In this document: piece after piece, positions 13,074 through 24,249 of the stretch
Layout: every line of letters begins with the position of its first letter
How positions within the stretch are numbered: the first letter of the stretch is position 1
DNA from: Larix kaempferi
Taxonomy: Eukaryota > Streptophyta > Pinopsida > Pinales > Pinaceae
Direction of reading: 5' to 3'
NCBI GenBank assembly: GCA_027924585.1
Contig: BSBM01000762.1
Location: forward strand, 9,148,501 to 9,212,500
Length of the DNA stretch: 64,000 bases
The notes under the pieces: model-generated
Database searches by the model: none
Seen by the model: only the letters and a program-made list of their open reading frames with translations
What the model was told of the DNA's origin: nothing
Made by a program: the position numbers and the translations under genes

Positions 13074-13315
13074 TTTAAGGTTCCAGCTAGGGCACATAAC
13101 CAATTAACTCATGAAGACATAAGAGATAGGAATCAAAGAACATATTCTTCTCATTAATTAATGTATATATACAATGAGAAGTGACCCTTGGATTTCGAAT
13201 TCCAAGTGATCTCTTGGGCTCCTCGGTGACTCTTGTTCTACCATTAATGACCATTAATTTTCTTTTCACGTGAATGTTGCACATTAATCCTAACACTAAG
13301 GATTAGGCTCCAACA
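13074..13315 (-). repeat. TRIM 5' LTR
   Basis: About 242 bp, beginning TGTTGGAGCC on the minus strand and ending near GGAACCTTAA before the primer site. It matches 11953-12220 apart from the expanded microsatellite and scattered changes. Its terminal CA appears mutated. Confidence 0.8.
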
Positions 13316-13642
13316 TAAGGAAACAAAGAAAATGCATAATCTAAAGGACTAGTTTGATAGCTAAAAGAAACATATTAAATGAAAAAAGAAGTGTTACACA
13401 GAGAAATGAAGAAAGAAGGATAAGGATAAAATTAGCATAAGAATAAATATGCATATTCCTATTATGATTTAGAATTAAATAGAGAATACAAGAGTGATCA
13501 CGGTTAATGGTATCTAAAGACCAAAAGGATGATCATGAAAAAAATCAAGATAGTGTGAATTCTGAAGTGAAATTCATGTATATAATCTTGATGCATATGA
13601 GTTATATCATTGCTAAGACCAATGTAGCTACTTGATGTCTAT
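13316..13642. repeat. Direct repeat copy B, middle part
   Basis: Collinear with copy A at about 5262-5588. It starts with the TRIM target duplication TAAGG and ends with CTAT (13639-13642), the left target duplication of the DNA transposon. Confidence 0.85.
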
Positions 13643-13665
13643 GGGTGAAAAAATGAAGATGGGTG
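13643..13665 (+). repeat. Left terminal inverted repeat
   Basis: GGGTGAAAA, then AA, then TGAAGATGGGT. It matches the right end in inverted orientation at all but three or four of 23 positions. Further in, CGTGAGAAA (left, about 13682) also occurs inverted near the right end, so the similarity continues with a gap. Confidence 0.88.
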
Positions 13666-14470
13666 TCTATTTTGGGGGGTCTCGTGAGAAAATAATTCTG
13701 TTTTTTTCATGTCTTCCAACTTCGGGCGAACAAAAGTGATATTTTTATTTAAAATTTCACTTTGCCGTAAAAAGAAAACTTTTGTAGAATTATGTTAGCT
13801 TTCTACTCATAATTTTTTCAATTTTTTTTATTAAGATTTGATATGTCGATCTCGCAAATGTTTGACAGTGTGTTCTTATAAAATGAAAAGACTACAAAAG
13901 AGTTATGATTTGTTGCACCACTAAAATCGTTGTTAGACTTGTGTTTTGCAAAAACTGAAAATGCTACGACAATCTACACACAATGTACTAACGCGTGACT
14001 ATAAGTTTGCATCCAATGGACCTCTATACTAATTATTATATTTTTTTAAAGTCGATCCATGGGGAAACTCAGTCGATTTTCAACAACCTTTTTGTTGCAC
14101 CACTTTTCTCTCAACCCGCTATAAAATCAAAAAATCTAAGACCACCCTTTTGAAGTAGACACGTCAATGAATCGACCCACATTTTCTTCGATTTTTTTGG
14201 TGTTGTATTTACAAAGTTATGGATTTTTCTTTTCGCTGTTTTTTTAAAGAGCTGAATCATAACTCGACACATGTTACAAATATAAAACTTAAAAAATATC
14301 AGTTCTTATCTATATACAACAAAATTTATACCCTCGTAAAGTAGATTCAATAATGAATCTACTGGTATGAAGTCCGACATTCGTTTTGTTGTGTAAGAGG
14401 TGGTTTTCTCCTTCCGAAAATGGAGAAACCTGAAAATTTTGCAGAGATCTGAATCGGTCATGTTTCAGAG
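13666..14470. other. Left subterminal region of the transposon
   Basis: About 800 bp of non-coding sequence between the left TIR and the palindrome array. No open frame or repeat of note. It probably belongs to the cis-acting end of the element and to the region upstream of the transposase promoter. Confidence 0.5.
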
Positions 14471-14590
14471 ATTATTCGGCCGAATTAATTATTCGGCCGA
14501 ATAATTATTCGGCCGAATAATTATTCGGCCGAATAACTGTTTTCCGTAACGGCGCCGTAACTTATAGCGAAGGTTATTCGGCCGAATAAC
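14471..14590. repeat. Left subterminal palindrome array (TTATTCGGCCGAATAA)
   Basis: Four tandem copies, one slightly altered, of the 16-bp perfect palindrome TTATTCGGCCGAATAA lie in 14471-14537, with a further copy at about 14574-14590. Between them is TCCGTAACGGCGCCGTAAC, itself palindromic in its core. The same palindrome is clustered near the right end of the element, which suggests binding sites for an element protein. That role is inferred. Confidence 0.92.
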
Positions 14591-14740
14591 TAAACGGAAA
14601 AAAAATTTCGTCGGCCGGAAAAAAAATAAAAATAAAAATTTATACTCATATAAATAAACATAAAGTTAATTCATTATTTTCGCATGTTTGAACTTCGCAT
14701 TTTTTTGTCAAACTAATTTCGGAAGGAGGATATAATTTTT

Positions 14741-15430
14741 GCAAAAGGAGGTTTTTACAAGGTATGTTTCTTCTTCTTCTCTACAAAAGGCACATTGAAG
14801 GAGTTTTTTTTTCTAAGGCATATTTACAAGGAGTTTTTCCAAACTATCTCTTTTCTTGTTGCATTTTTACAAAGAAGACATTTTTTGCAAAATGAGGTTT
14901 TTACAAGCTATGTTTCTTCTTCTTCTTTACAAAAGGCACATTGAAGGAGTTTTTTTTTTCCAAGGCATATTTGCAAGGAGTTTTTCCAAACTATCTTTTT
15001 TCTTATTGCATTTTTACAAAGAAGACATTTTTTGCAAAAGGAGGTTTTTACAAACTATGTCTTCTTCTTTTTTACAAAAGGCACATTGAAGGAGTTTTTC
15101 CAACATATCTCTTTTTTATTGCATTTTTACAAAGAAGACATTTTTTGCAAAAGGAGGTTTTTACAAGGTATGTTTCTTCTTTTTTCCAAAGGCATATTGA
15201 AGAAATTTTTTTTCTAAGGCATATAAATGCAAGAAGTTTTTTCCAAATATTTATTTTCTTGTTGTATATTTGCAAAGAAAACATTTTTTTGAAAAAAAGA
15301 TTTTTACAAAGTATGTTTCTTCTTCTTTTTTCCAAAACACATTGAAAGTGTTTTTTTTTAAGGGATATTTGCAAGGAGTTTTTTCAAAATATTTCTTTTC
15401 TTAGACATGTTTGCAAGGAGGTTCTTTGCA
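14741..15430 (+). repeat. Five imperfect tandem repeats of about 146 bp upstream of the transposase gene
   Basis: Units start at GCAAAAGGAGGTTTTTACAA near 14741, 14887, 15034, 15147 and 15291, so the period is about 146 bp with one shortened copy of 113 bp. Each carries pyrimidine runs (TTTCTTCTTCTT) and purine motifs (AAGGAG). Open frames inside (for example 14941-15345) simply follow the repeat and are unlikely to be proteins. The array occupies the presumed promoter or 5' leader of the transposase gene. Confidence 0.85.
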
Positions 15431-15610
15431 AGGATGTTTTTTTTTCAAAGTAGCTTTGCACTTTTTATTTAATTGAAAGAGGTTTTTTTCAAATAGTTGT
15501 TTTCAGTTCATGTTTTTATAAATTCCGTAAATGTTTTTAAATCTTAATTTATTTGTTTTTACTATAAAGTAACATGATTCTTTAATTTATCGTCTATAGA
15601 TTAAACAACC

Positions 15611-18600
15611 ATGGGCAATAAGAGAAATCGTAAAAGAAAAGCTGATCGTAAACATGATGATGATGATAATAGAGAGAAACAAAAACTCAGATATATTGCC
15701 AAAAAACAAAGGGTTGCTGAAACGGAAGAGAGAACTATTGAAGATATAAATACAGATTTACATGACAATGTTGAAGAAATGGAAATTGAAAATAGAGTAC
15801 AAGAAGAACAAATTGAAGTTGAAAAGAACATTGTAGAAGATGTAAATAGTGATTTACATGCTAATGTCGATGAAATCAATATTGAAGATCAAGTTCAAAA
15901 TCCAGAAATTGAACCTGGTATGTATATATCATATATTTTCCAAATTCATTTTTTTATAATGAATTTTATTTTTTGATATATGTTAAATTTAATTTAATTT
16001 GATGTATAGGTACTTTTACTATTGATGATGAAATGTTAGAAGACATTGATTGCGACAAATATGGAGAAAAACTACCAGTACATGTTGCACGATATCGTGC
16101 TACAAAATTTTATGATAAAGTTCTCAAAGATTACTCAATAGCAGGACAAGCACAAATTTTGAGATGTTTATTAGTGTCCAAGAAATTAGAAGGTGCTACA
16201 TCGTTATTGGGTATTCACAAAGTAACAAAAGAGTCGAAATTGAAACAAAATGTGATGGAAAATATAGGCGATGCAATAAAAAAATTTGGAAAATCCAGGA
16301 AGAAAGATATCAGTGCTGCACGTAAAGCAATTCATACAGCAATTCTTTCAGCTAGTACTAAACAAAAGCGTTTGACAACAGAACTAGCAAAAGCAGTTGG
16401 AACATCAAGAAAAACATTATACAAACATAGCAAATTCAGAATGCAAATAGATGAAAATAATGAACTTGCTTGTTGGGCAATTATTTGTAGACAACCTTAC
16501 AAAGATAGATTAGGAGCAGGGGTTAAAGATATTGTACGAGAATATTGGTTGGAACATGCTCGAGTTTCACCAAATGCAAGAGATGTGATACGCAAAAGAA
16601 TATCACGAAATGTATATGAAAGCCAACCAAAACATATAATGGACATGACACAAGTACAATTGTTCAATAAATTCAAGGAAGATCATCGTGGAATTAATAT
16701 ATCAATCACTACATTTGTGCAACAAAAACCATGGTATGTTCGACCTATAACTATATGTGATACATGTTGTTGCCGTTATCATGTGCAATTTCAGTTATAT
16801 TATGACACGTTTCTTGAATTTGGTAAAATGTTTTGGACAAATTCACCACCTCCGCCGACGATACGTGAATTCATATCTCAAATTTTATGTGAGAGAAATC
16901 ACGATGAAGTATTTTATTCAAAGAAATGTGTCAATGGAAAACATTGTCATCATTGTGGAAATTTGGTGTTATTCCACAATAAATACCCTATCGATAATGA
17001 TCAATCGTTGTCAAATGTAAATGTTGATTGGAAGAGATACGAATACATCAACTATACTACAAGTTCTAGTGATTCACGTTCCAAAAGAATTGATTTGCTA
17101 GAAGACAAGATATGCGTCACAGATTTTCTCAAAAAATTTGAAAACGAAATTTATAAATACACCCAACATTCACATAGAGCACGATGGCAAGATCTTCAAT
17201 TCAAACAGTCTCGTGAAATTTTTCCACCCGGAACAATTTTGTCGGTGGTTGATTTTGCTGAAAACTATACATTTGCTGCACAAAACGAAATACAGAGTGA
17301 ATACTATCACTCTGACCAAGTTTCGATATTTGTCCATGTTGTATATAGACATTCTCAACAGGATATCGATGGCATTGAAAGCACATGTGACAATCGAGAT
17401 GTGATTAAAGAATATCACTTCTATATCAGCGATGATCGTACACACGACACACATTTTGTCCAACATTGTATAGAAAATATTTTCTATGACTCACTGAAAA
17501 AACGCGAAGTCAAATTCAAAGAGCATTGGATATGGTCTGATGGATGTGCGGGTCAATTTAAATCTTCACGATCATTTTTTTGGTTATGTCGACTTCATAA
17601 AGCGCTGAACATCAAACATCGCTGGAATTTCTTTGAAACTGGGCATGGAAAAGGTGAGCATGATGGTGCAGGAGCATGCGTGAAAAGAGCACTTCGAAGA
17701 TGGCAAATGAACTATTCTTCAGCACGGTTTCATTCAGCTGCAGAGGTTGTCCAATGGTGTCAATTAAATCTAAGCCATGATTATAATCAACAATCAAAAG
17801 ACGTGCGCAGGTATGTCCACTATTTTTTTAATTTATATTATTTCTTAAAATTAAAAAAAATGTATATACTAACATTTAAGTACACATGTACACTATTTAT
17901 TGTGTAGGTTTTTTTGGCTTGTTGGGGTCCAAGATATAAATAGATCAATACCATATGACGCTAGCACCATACATGGAACTAGAGATCTTCACTCTATTCA
18001 AACAAAATCATTTCACAACGTGTTTGCATTTGACAGTAGAAAGAAATCATGCTTTTGTCATATTTGCATTGAAAATGTCGAGTCTACAGAAGTTTGTGAA
18101 AACATAACAAACAACTACGTAAAAGCTTGGAGACACACAGAGATTAATCCAAAAGGAAAAATGCCACTAGCAAGTGTTGAAGAATTAGAATCAGAAGAAA
18201 TAGCAATATCGTCTGATGGCAATAGAATTTCAGATCTCGTAAGAGAAGGTAATAAACTTGTTTTTGACTTTTTAATCAAATGTTCATTCTAATCCTTCGC
18301 CATAAGTGGTCAATTCAATTCATTTAAATACGCTAACACCAATCATAACTTGCACAGGAGATGTTTTCGCTGTGATTGCACCTATAGACAACAACGAAAA
18401 TGTCAAATATTATTTGATGCGATGCACCGAAGGAAAAATGAAATTATTGGAGGACTACAATGACAACGGATTTACATACGAAAGAGGATCCATCATTTTA
18501 AAAGGCTATTTTTTTCAGCAGACGCATATGACTAAAAATTATGTATACTTTCAGGATTATGAGCCTGATGTTATATGTTGTCAATATAGTCATTTAGTAT

Positions 18601-18725
18601 GTGCATCTCGAATAAAATTGATACAAGTTCCATCAAAAAAACAATTGAAAACCAAAAAATGGAAACTATCCATATGTGACCATGAACGGATAGTTGAAGA
18701 TGGTATTCCATTACGATGTTTTTAA
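15611..18725 (+). CDS. DDE-like transposase, 938 aa, four exons
   Basis: Exons 15611-15917, 16010-17810, 17908-18248 and 18358-18725 join in phase through GT-AG introns of 92, 97 and 109 bp, giving 938 codons plus TAA. The start is the first ATG after the repeats. Residues 1-103 are charged and low-complexity. About 222-248 resembles a helix-turn-helix (TELAKAVGTSRKTLYKH). Cys/His clusters at 352-358 and 409-418 could bind zinc. Candidate catalytic acids are D517 (VVDFAENY), D613 (WSDGCAGQFK) and E652 or D654 (HGKGEHDGAG). A late Cys pair (CFCHIC) follows. I associate these motifs with transposases of animal and plant DNA transposons, possibly Sola. It would cut and join the element ends. An AAATAAA signal follows the stop. 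Confidence 0.85.
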
Positions 18726-19213
18726 CTATATATCAAAAATAAATTGATCTATATTTTTGTCCATGTCAATTGTTGTGTACAATATATTTTTTGTCCAATT
18801 ATCAAAATTGTTGTGCCCAATATATTTTTTCATTGAGATTTTATGAATATTTTCTTGAATGACAACTAAGCTTAAATGGTTGTACTTTAACATGCTTAAA
18901 AATGAATTCAAATATAATTTAAAAATTCAAAAGTACTTTATTCGGGTCCCCATATGTCTATTAGACCACTAAGGGATGAGATAACGGATGTGGCTATGCC
19001 CACTCCGCCCCGAATTTTTACTTTTGGTTGATTAATACTAACGAAAAAATACAAAAAGACCTATTAAATTTTGTAGTATATTAATCCATCGAACATGTTT
19101 CTTTAATACATACTTCACCATAAATATGATCTTAAATAGATGTCTTAAAATTGTAACCAAGTTCTCCGTCCCAAATCTTTAATTTAAAATATCGCTTGTG
19201 CAAATTCACATAA
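18726..19213. other. 3' flank of the transposase gene
   Basis: An AAATAAAT at about 18736 may serve as polyadenylation signal. The rest is non-coding, with a less AT-rich patch at about 18945-19010. No other feature is evident. Confidence 0.45.
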
Positions 19214-19449
19214 CTGAAATCATGGCAAATGGAGATAACGATCATTTGATTTTTAATCACAAGCAAGGATTCCAGGATTGTGAAGCTTATGCTAAATTAG
19301 AGAAATGATTATTTACAACAAATCAATGAAAATTCATCAAATTGTTGTTTAAAATCATTGCTCTAATTTAGCACAAACTTCACAATCCTGGAATCTTCGC
19401 TTATGATTAAAAAACAAAAAACCGTTACCCCCATTTGCCATGATTTCAG
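19214..19449. repeat. 236-bp foldback (long inverted repeat)
   Basis: The left arm starting CTGAAATCATGGCAAATGG pairs with the right arm ending CCATTTGCCATGATTTCAG. Pairing continues through GATTCCAGGATTGTGAAG and GCTAAATTAGAG almost to the centre, so the arms are about 115 bp with hardly any loop and roughly 85 percent identity by eye. It sits between the 3' ends of the two convergent genes. It could be a MITE-like insertion (no clear target duplication) or a hairpin RNA source. Confidence 0.85.
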
Positions 19450-20183
19450 CCTTCATCAAATGTACCTGAACATTGAAAATAAAAATTAAATTAATTAAAA
19501 ATCCATTAATTTTGCCCAACATTAATTCTTACCATAACATTCATTTTCAACATTGAATATTTCCTAACTTAGATTATCATTTTAAAAACATTTCCAACAC
19601 CTCCCATTCATTCCTACCCTTGGGTTGCACCTATCAAGACATTTTAAACATTCATGCAAAACATATTATAATAACACTTATTCTCAACATAACAAATTGA
19701 AAACATTCATTCTTCCATAACACCTCCCATTCATTCTTTCCCAACATTTCTTTTTCTCTAACACCTCCCATTCATTTTTTTCCAACATTGATTCTCAACA
19801 TTCAACATTTCCCAACTTGAAATAACATTTCAAACATTCCTAACACTTCCCATTTTCTAACTTCATAACATTCATTGTCATCATTCAACATTTCCTAACC
19901 TTGGATTGCACCTATAAAAACATTTCAAACATTCATGCAAAACATATTATAAATATTATCAAAACTCATGCAAAACATATTCTAAACATTTACCAAATGA
20001 GAAATAATGGACATGTACTCATGTATATAATCCAAAAAAGAGTTGATGAACTTGTGAATTCAATGTACATATATATATAATCAAAAAATAAATACCCTCC
20101 ATGTTCAAAACAACACCAATATATAGATATCAACAAAAACTATAAAGTCTGAACCACTATCCATCTCGACCAATATCTTTCCA
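19450..20183. other. Low-complexity intergenic region with CATT-rich repeats
   Basis: Loose repeats of CCTAACACCTCCCATTCATT and AACATTC motifs fill about 19500-19980. AT-rich sequence then leads to the end of the minus-strand gene. No open frame. Confidence 0.5.
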
Positions 20184-22399
20184 CTATTTTCCACTAGGAC
20201 CTTCCCTGGGACTCAACTCCACCTACAACACACAAAAAAACAAATTATAAATTTAGATCATAAATTATTTAAACAATTTTAAACTAAATTCAAAATATTA
20301 AGATATTAAACTCATCTACAAAACAATTCAATTATTAAAAAAATCGTACATCAAATTCTTTGGATGCATGTCCACCACTTTTTTCCCCTAGAGACTTTCC
20401 TTTGGCTCCAAAAGATCTCAAAGAGCCAAGCTGCAACATGTACAAAAACAATTTTCAAATAAATCAAAAAAATATAAAACATTAAACTTATGTCAAAAAT
20501 CATTTCTAGTTCGACAAAATTACCTCAGTGCCAATATCGGCATTCATTAAAGACCCCACATCTTCGCCCCCAATTTCCAAGTGGTCTCTTCCCTAAAATT
20601 TAAATTTTGTTAGTAAATAAAACATAGTAGATACAAATAATAAATTAAGCAAATTAACTTAAAACCAAAACAAAAAAATTAAAATCATTAGCTCACAAGA
20701 GATGGTAAATCATCTAAAAAGTTGGAATCTAATGAAACCTGCATAGATAAGTCAAATTAACAATAAGATACATTGATATTTATTAAAATTCAAGTAAACA
20801 AAAAAAATATCATGTTCAATCATAAATATTATAATTAAAATACCTCTCCTGAGCGCTCTTCATTTTGACTAGGATGCTCTTGATTTTGACTACTGGAGAC
20901 TCGAAAATTATTTGCATTTAACATTATCGTAAACTACAAACAAAATACATTTGCTTAATATACTTATTCCCATGTAGCAAAATATTCAATTCAAATTGAT
21001 TAATAAAAAATCAAATAGATTATCATAGCATAATCAACAAACCTCTCCCATGCTCGATGTGTCATTAGATAACACATCTGAAGCTATATCTCGACAAGAC
21101 TTAGCATAAGCCCTGAGATCATCAATGCTCAATGCATCTACCTCGTCATTCGTCTTGTAGACAAAACTCTGACGAAGAATAGCGCGAGCCTTCTCTCGCC
21201 CCAAACCAACTTCTACTCCTGCAAGAGCTGAAGCTAAACCATCACCTACTGATTCCCTTCCAATTGTCCCTATTTGAGATGTTGTCTCCATCTCTGATCT
21301 TAAAGCCACAACCCTTGGTGGACGAGGTATCTCAGGTGGAGGTTGTATAGTGGCAGGGTCTCTAAGAGCACCTTTTCGATTATATATTCTACCCTTTCCA
21401 GCTCCATAAAAGTCAGAGGGAACATCAGTATAGTTAGGCTTCATACCTAGAAAAAACTCCGCATAAAAAAATCTAGCAAAATAATTAGGAACCTCATCGT
21501 TCCAAGGCAATCGACCATAAGCTGCAAGAAATCGATCATATATGAAATGTGCAATTTGAGGATGCTTGAAATATTGCACTTTCAACATTTTTCGCTTAAG
21601 GCCTTCTTTGAAATTGAACATTGAATTGGCTTGTTCTCTACTGACTCTCTCCTTCACAACCTCCCACTTATCTGGACCCATAACTTGCTCCTTTCGCATC
21701 CGCATCAAATGAACAAAACTATTTGTAGTTGGTCCAAGTTCATCGTATGCATCAATGAATTTTTGCAAAGATGCCAAAACAACCTCTAGACTTTGTCGAC
21801 TCTCTGGAGGGAGATCCAAAGAACAAAGATCATTGTTCAACCTGTCATAGTGGGATTTACAACTTTCAAGAATAGTTTGTTGCACAACACCTCGCCATGG
21901 AAGCTCATCAGGTAAATCAGACGGATACGTTGATATGGGTGTACACCCCTCAGCTAGTGGAACATATGTCGTCCTAGCTCTAGGAGGAACTTCAGGACCC
22001 TGCTCTCCACCCACACCTATTCCATCATCTATATTCCTATCTTGATCTTCCCCTCGCTCCATCGAATTACGCACATCTTCTGAACATCGCTCTGCTTCAA
22101 ATATAGCCGTAGTCAAAAATTAACTTTTTCCATAAATTCAACACACAAAAAATACAAATTATACATTATTAAACATTAATGTTCATACCAACAGAACGTT
22201 GGGATCGACGCTCTCCCACAGAAGACAAAGGAGAATCATTTGTACCCCCTCGAACTTGTTGGTGATCAAACGACTGGGACCCATGCAATAAACCTGAACC
22301 CTGCGGTGAATTCGACAACCTTCGACTACCAATTGGAACACCAATTCCTGAAGATTGTGATGACCTCCTACGCTTTCCCTTCGCAGACTCTCTTTCCAT
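20184..22399 (-). CDS. Second transposon gene, 527 aa, seven coding exons, function unknown
   Basis: Minus-strand exons are 22399-22189, 22094-21043, 20933-20844, 20738-20697, 20592-20524, 20430-20350 and 20222-20184. All introns are GT-AG, phases agree throughout, and the frame ends at TAG: 527 codons. The start is the ATG at 22399, the first in the exon. Residues 1-70 are basic and Ser-rich, followed by an acidic linker. A helical region (about 125-260) carries many aromatic and charged residues (YGRLPWNDEVPNYFARFF). The tail from about 420 is short acidic or Ser-rich exons. I recognise no domain. By analogy with two-gene elements such as CACTA or MuDR it may be an accessory DNA-binding factor. 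A captured host gene is the alternative. Confidence 0.72.
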
Positions 22400-23225
22400 T
22401 TGATATAACTTCTAAATTTACACAAACATTAACATATTGAAAATGTACATAACTACCACTACAAGCATCAAGCCAATATTTGATTAAAAACTCCAACAAA
22501 ATTTAAGTCCCCCTCCTAACTCTAATTAATTAACTAAAATTCCTTACCCTACCTAATATTGCAACATAAAGAACATATCTAATAATCATTTCATTATAAA
22601 ACACAATTAATTGAAATAGTATAATCACCTTAAAAACTTTTAATCCAACAAATATGTTTGAATTATACATGTCAACAAACAAACATCTCACTAAACATAT
22701 ATATGTATTCTTATTAAAAGAATTCTAACTTATATTTATGATAATACAATTTACACACATTGAAGTTGTACATGTTAACTCTACAAACTCAAAACATATC
22801 TATTAAAAATCTGCATACAAAATGCAGAGCTTCCTCAAATAGTATAACATAAATATACCCTTATTAAGAAACTTCTAGTTAAGATCTTTGATAAAACAAT
22901 TTACAAACATTGATGTTGTACATGTTCATTCTACAAAATTAAAAACATATCTCTTAAGATCTGCGTAAAAAATGTAGAGCCACCTAAAATATTATAACTT
23001 ACTTTCTTTTGTAAGTTACTCTCCTAACTCTAAGAACAATATTGCAGCATAAACATGACATCAATAATCATCCCATATTGTAATAGTTCAATCACCTTCC
23101 TAATTTTTAAACTATCACTTATGTTTTCATTCTATATCTCAATAAACAAACATTCCTTAATTTTTATAAAAAAAATACTTAATAACTTACAATATTGAAT
23201 TTTTAAGTGACTTTCTAAGTTAACT

Positions 23226-23290
23226 CTGTTCATGAACAAAGTTCATGAACAGAGTTCATGAACAAAGTTCATGAACAGAGTTCATGAACT
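23226..23290. repeat. GTTCATGAAC array 1
   Basis: Five copies of the perfect palindrome GTTCATGAAC are separated alternately by AAA and AGA. Together they form a 65-bp array. Confidence 0.9.
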
Positions 23291-23480
23291 CAATTGACAT
23301 TCTTGTACCTGACTTAACATCGTCACACCACATGTTGATCATTTATAAAGTTGTTTAATATATCATTTATCATCACTTTATTGAGAATTTGGAAAACTTA
23401 ATATGAAACTCGTCAGGGATTAAGGTTTAAATATCCATATATATAAAGAAGCAATAATTTCATGCATATCATAGCATATC

Positions 23481-23582
23481 ATGAACAGAACTCTGTTCAT
23501 GAACAGAACTCTGTTCATGAACAGAACTCTGTTCATGAACAGAACTCTGTTCATGAACAGAACTCTGTTCATGAACAGAACT
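23481..23582. repeat. GTTCATGAAC array 2, 18-bp period
   Basis: A clean 18-bp tandem repeat: TGAACAGAACTCTGTTCA, itself palindromic, is repeated head to tail five or six times, so GTTCATGAAC and CAGAACTCTG alternate. Confidence 0.92.
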
Positions 23583-23894
23583 TCTATGATAGCAAATGAA
23601 CATTCATGGTTGATGGAGTAGTAGTAAGTCCATAGTTTTCATGATATTATACAGATACCCAATTCCAAGTAGGAGGTAGAATTCATTGTTGAATGCATGT
23701 GATTAGATTGAATCGAAACGACCGCCTACTTTAAGGGGGTTAGTTCATCTCAATTATCTAAAAGCTTACGTCAATCAGAGAACCAATACCCTTTGAGCAA
23801 TGATAACAACATTATTACAGCTAAAGATCATTAACTAATCATAGCTAGTACTATTATATTATTCATATTCATATCTAACCTATAAGTAATGGTA

Positions 23895-24121
23895 TTCTGT
23901 TCATGAACAGAGTTCTGTTCATGAACAGAGTTCAAGAACAGAACTCTGTTCATGAACTCAGTCCACGAACAGAACTCTGTTCATGAACTCAGTCCACGAA
24001 CAGAACTCTGTTCATGAACTCAGTTCACGAGCAGAACTGTTCATGAACAGAGTTCACGAACTGAACTGTTCATGAACAGAGTTCACGAACTGAACTGTTC
24101 ATGAACAGAGTTCATGGACAG
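23895..24121. repeat. GTTCATGAAC array 3, degenerate
   Basis: A longer, more varied array of the same palindromes (GTTCATGAAC, CAGAACTCTG, GTCCACGAAC, GTTCACGAAC). Sub-repeats with periods of about 28-36 bp show local amplification. It is the array nearest to the presumed leader exon. Confidence 0.9.
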
Positions 24122-24249
24122 AAAACTGATTCTCTAAAATAAAAACTGCATTTTAAAACATTTAACCTTCCAATATTAAAAAGCACTACAGATTTTTTTA
24201 ATTCTAATACTGCCAACAACATAAAAACAAAGTTTACGACGATACATAC

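Larger units (their letters stand above)
11953..13315 (-). mobile_element. TRIM-like non-autonomous LTR retrotransposon (1363 bp)
   Basis: Two direct repeats, 11953-12220 and about 13074-13315, have TG..CA-type ends and are flanked by the 5-bp duplication TAAGG (11948-11952 and 13316-13320). On the minus strand the primer site lies just inside the right repeat and a purine tract just inside the left one, so the element runs right to left. The internal part is only about 850 bp and shows no gag or pol, so mobility would need proteins from other elements. The initiator-tRNA-Met primer site would fit a Copia-type partner, which is inference. The insertion splits repeat copy B. Confidence 0.9.
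22412..24249 (-). other. Presumed 5'-UTR intron of the second transposon gene
   Basis: On the minus strand a strong donor context, CAG then GTATGT, lies at 24250/24249, and an acceptor (AAATTTAG) lies at 22412, twelve bases before the ATG. This would make a 1.84-kb intron in the leader. It contains the GTTCATGAAC arrays. The splice sites are predicted by eye and there is no transcript evidence. Confidence 0.5.

Noticed and set aside
14856-15374. Open frames of 61-134 codons within the 146-bp repeats
   Set aside because: They appear in several frames and on both strands, follow the repeat unit and are Phe/Lys-biased from T/A runs.
23481-23582. Regular 18-bp repeat resembling a CRISPR-like array
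   Set aside because: There are no unique spacers; the unit is a pure tandem palindrome in a plant transposon.
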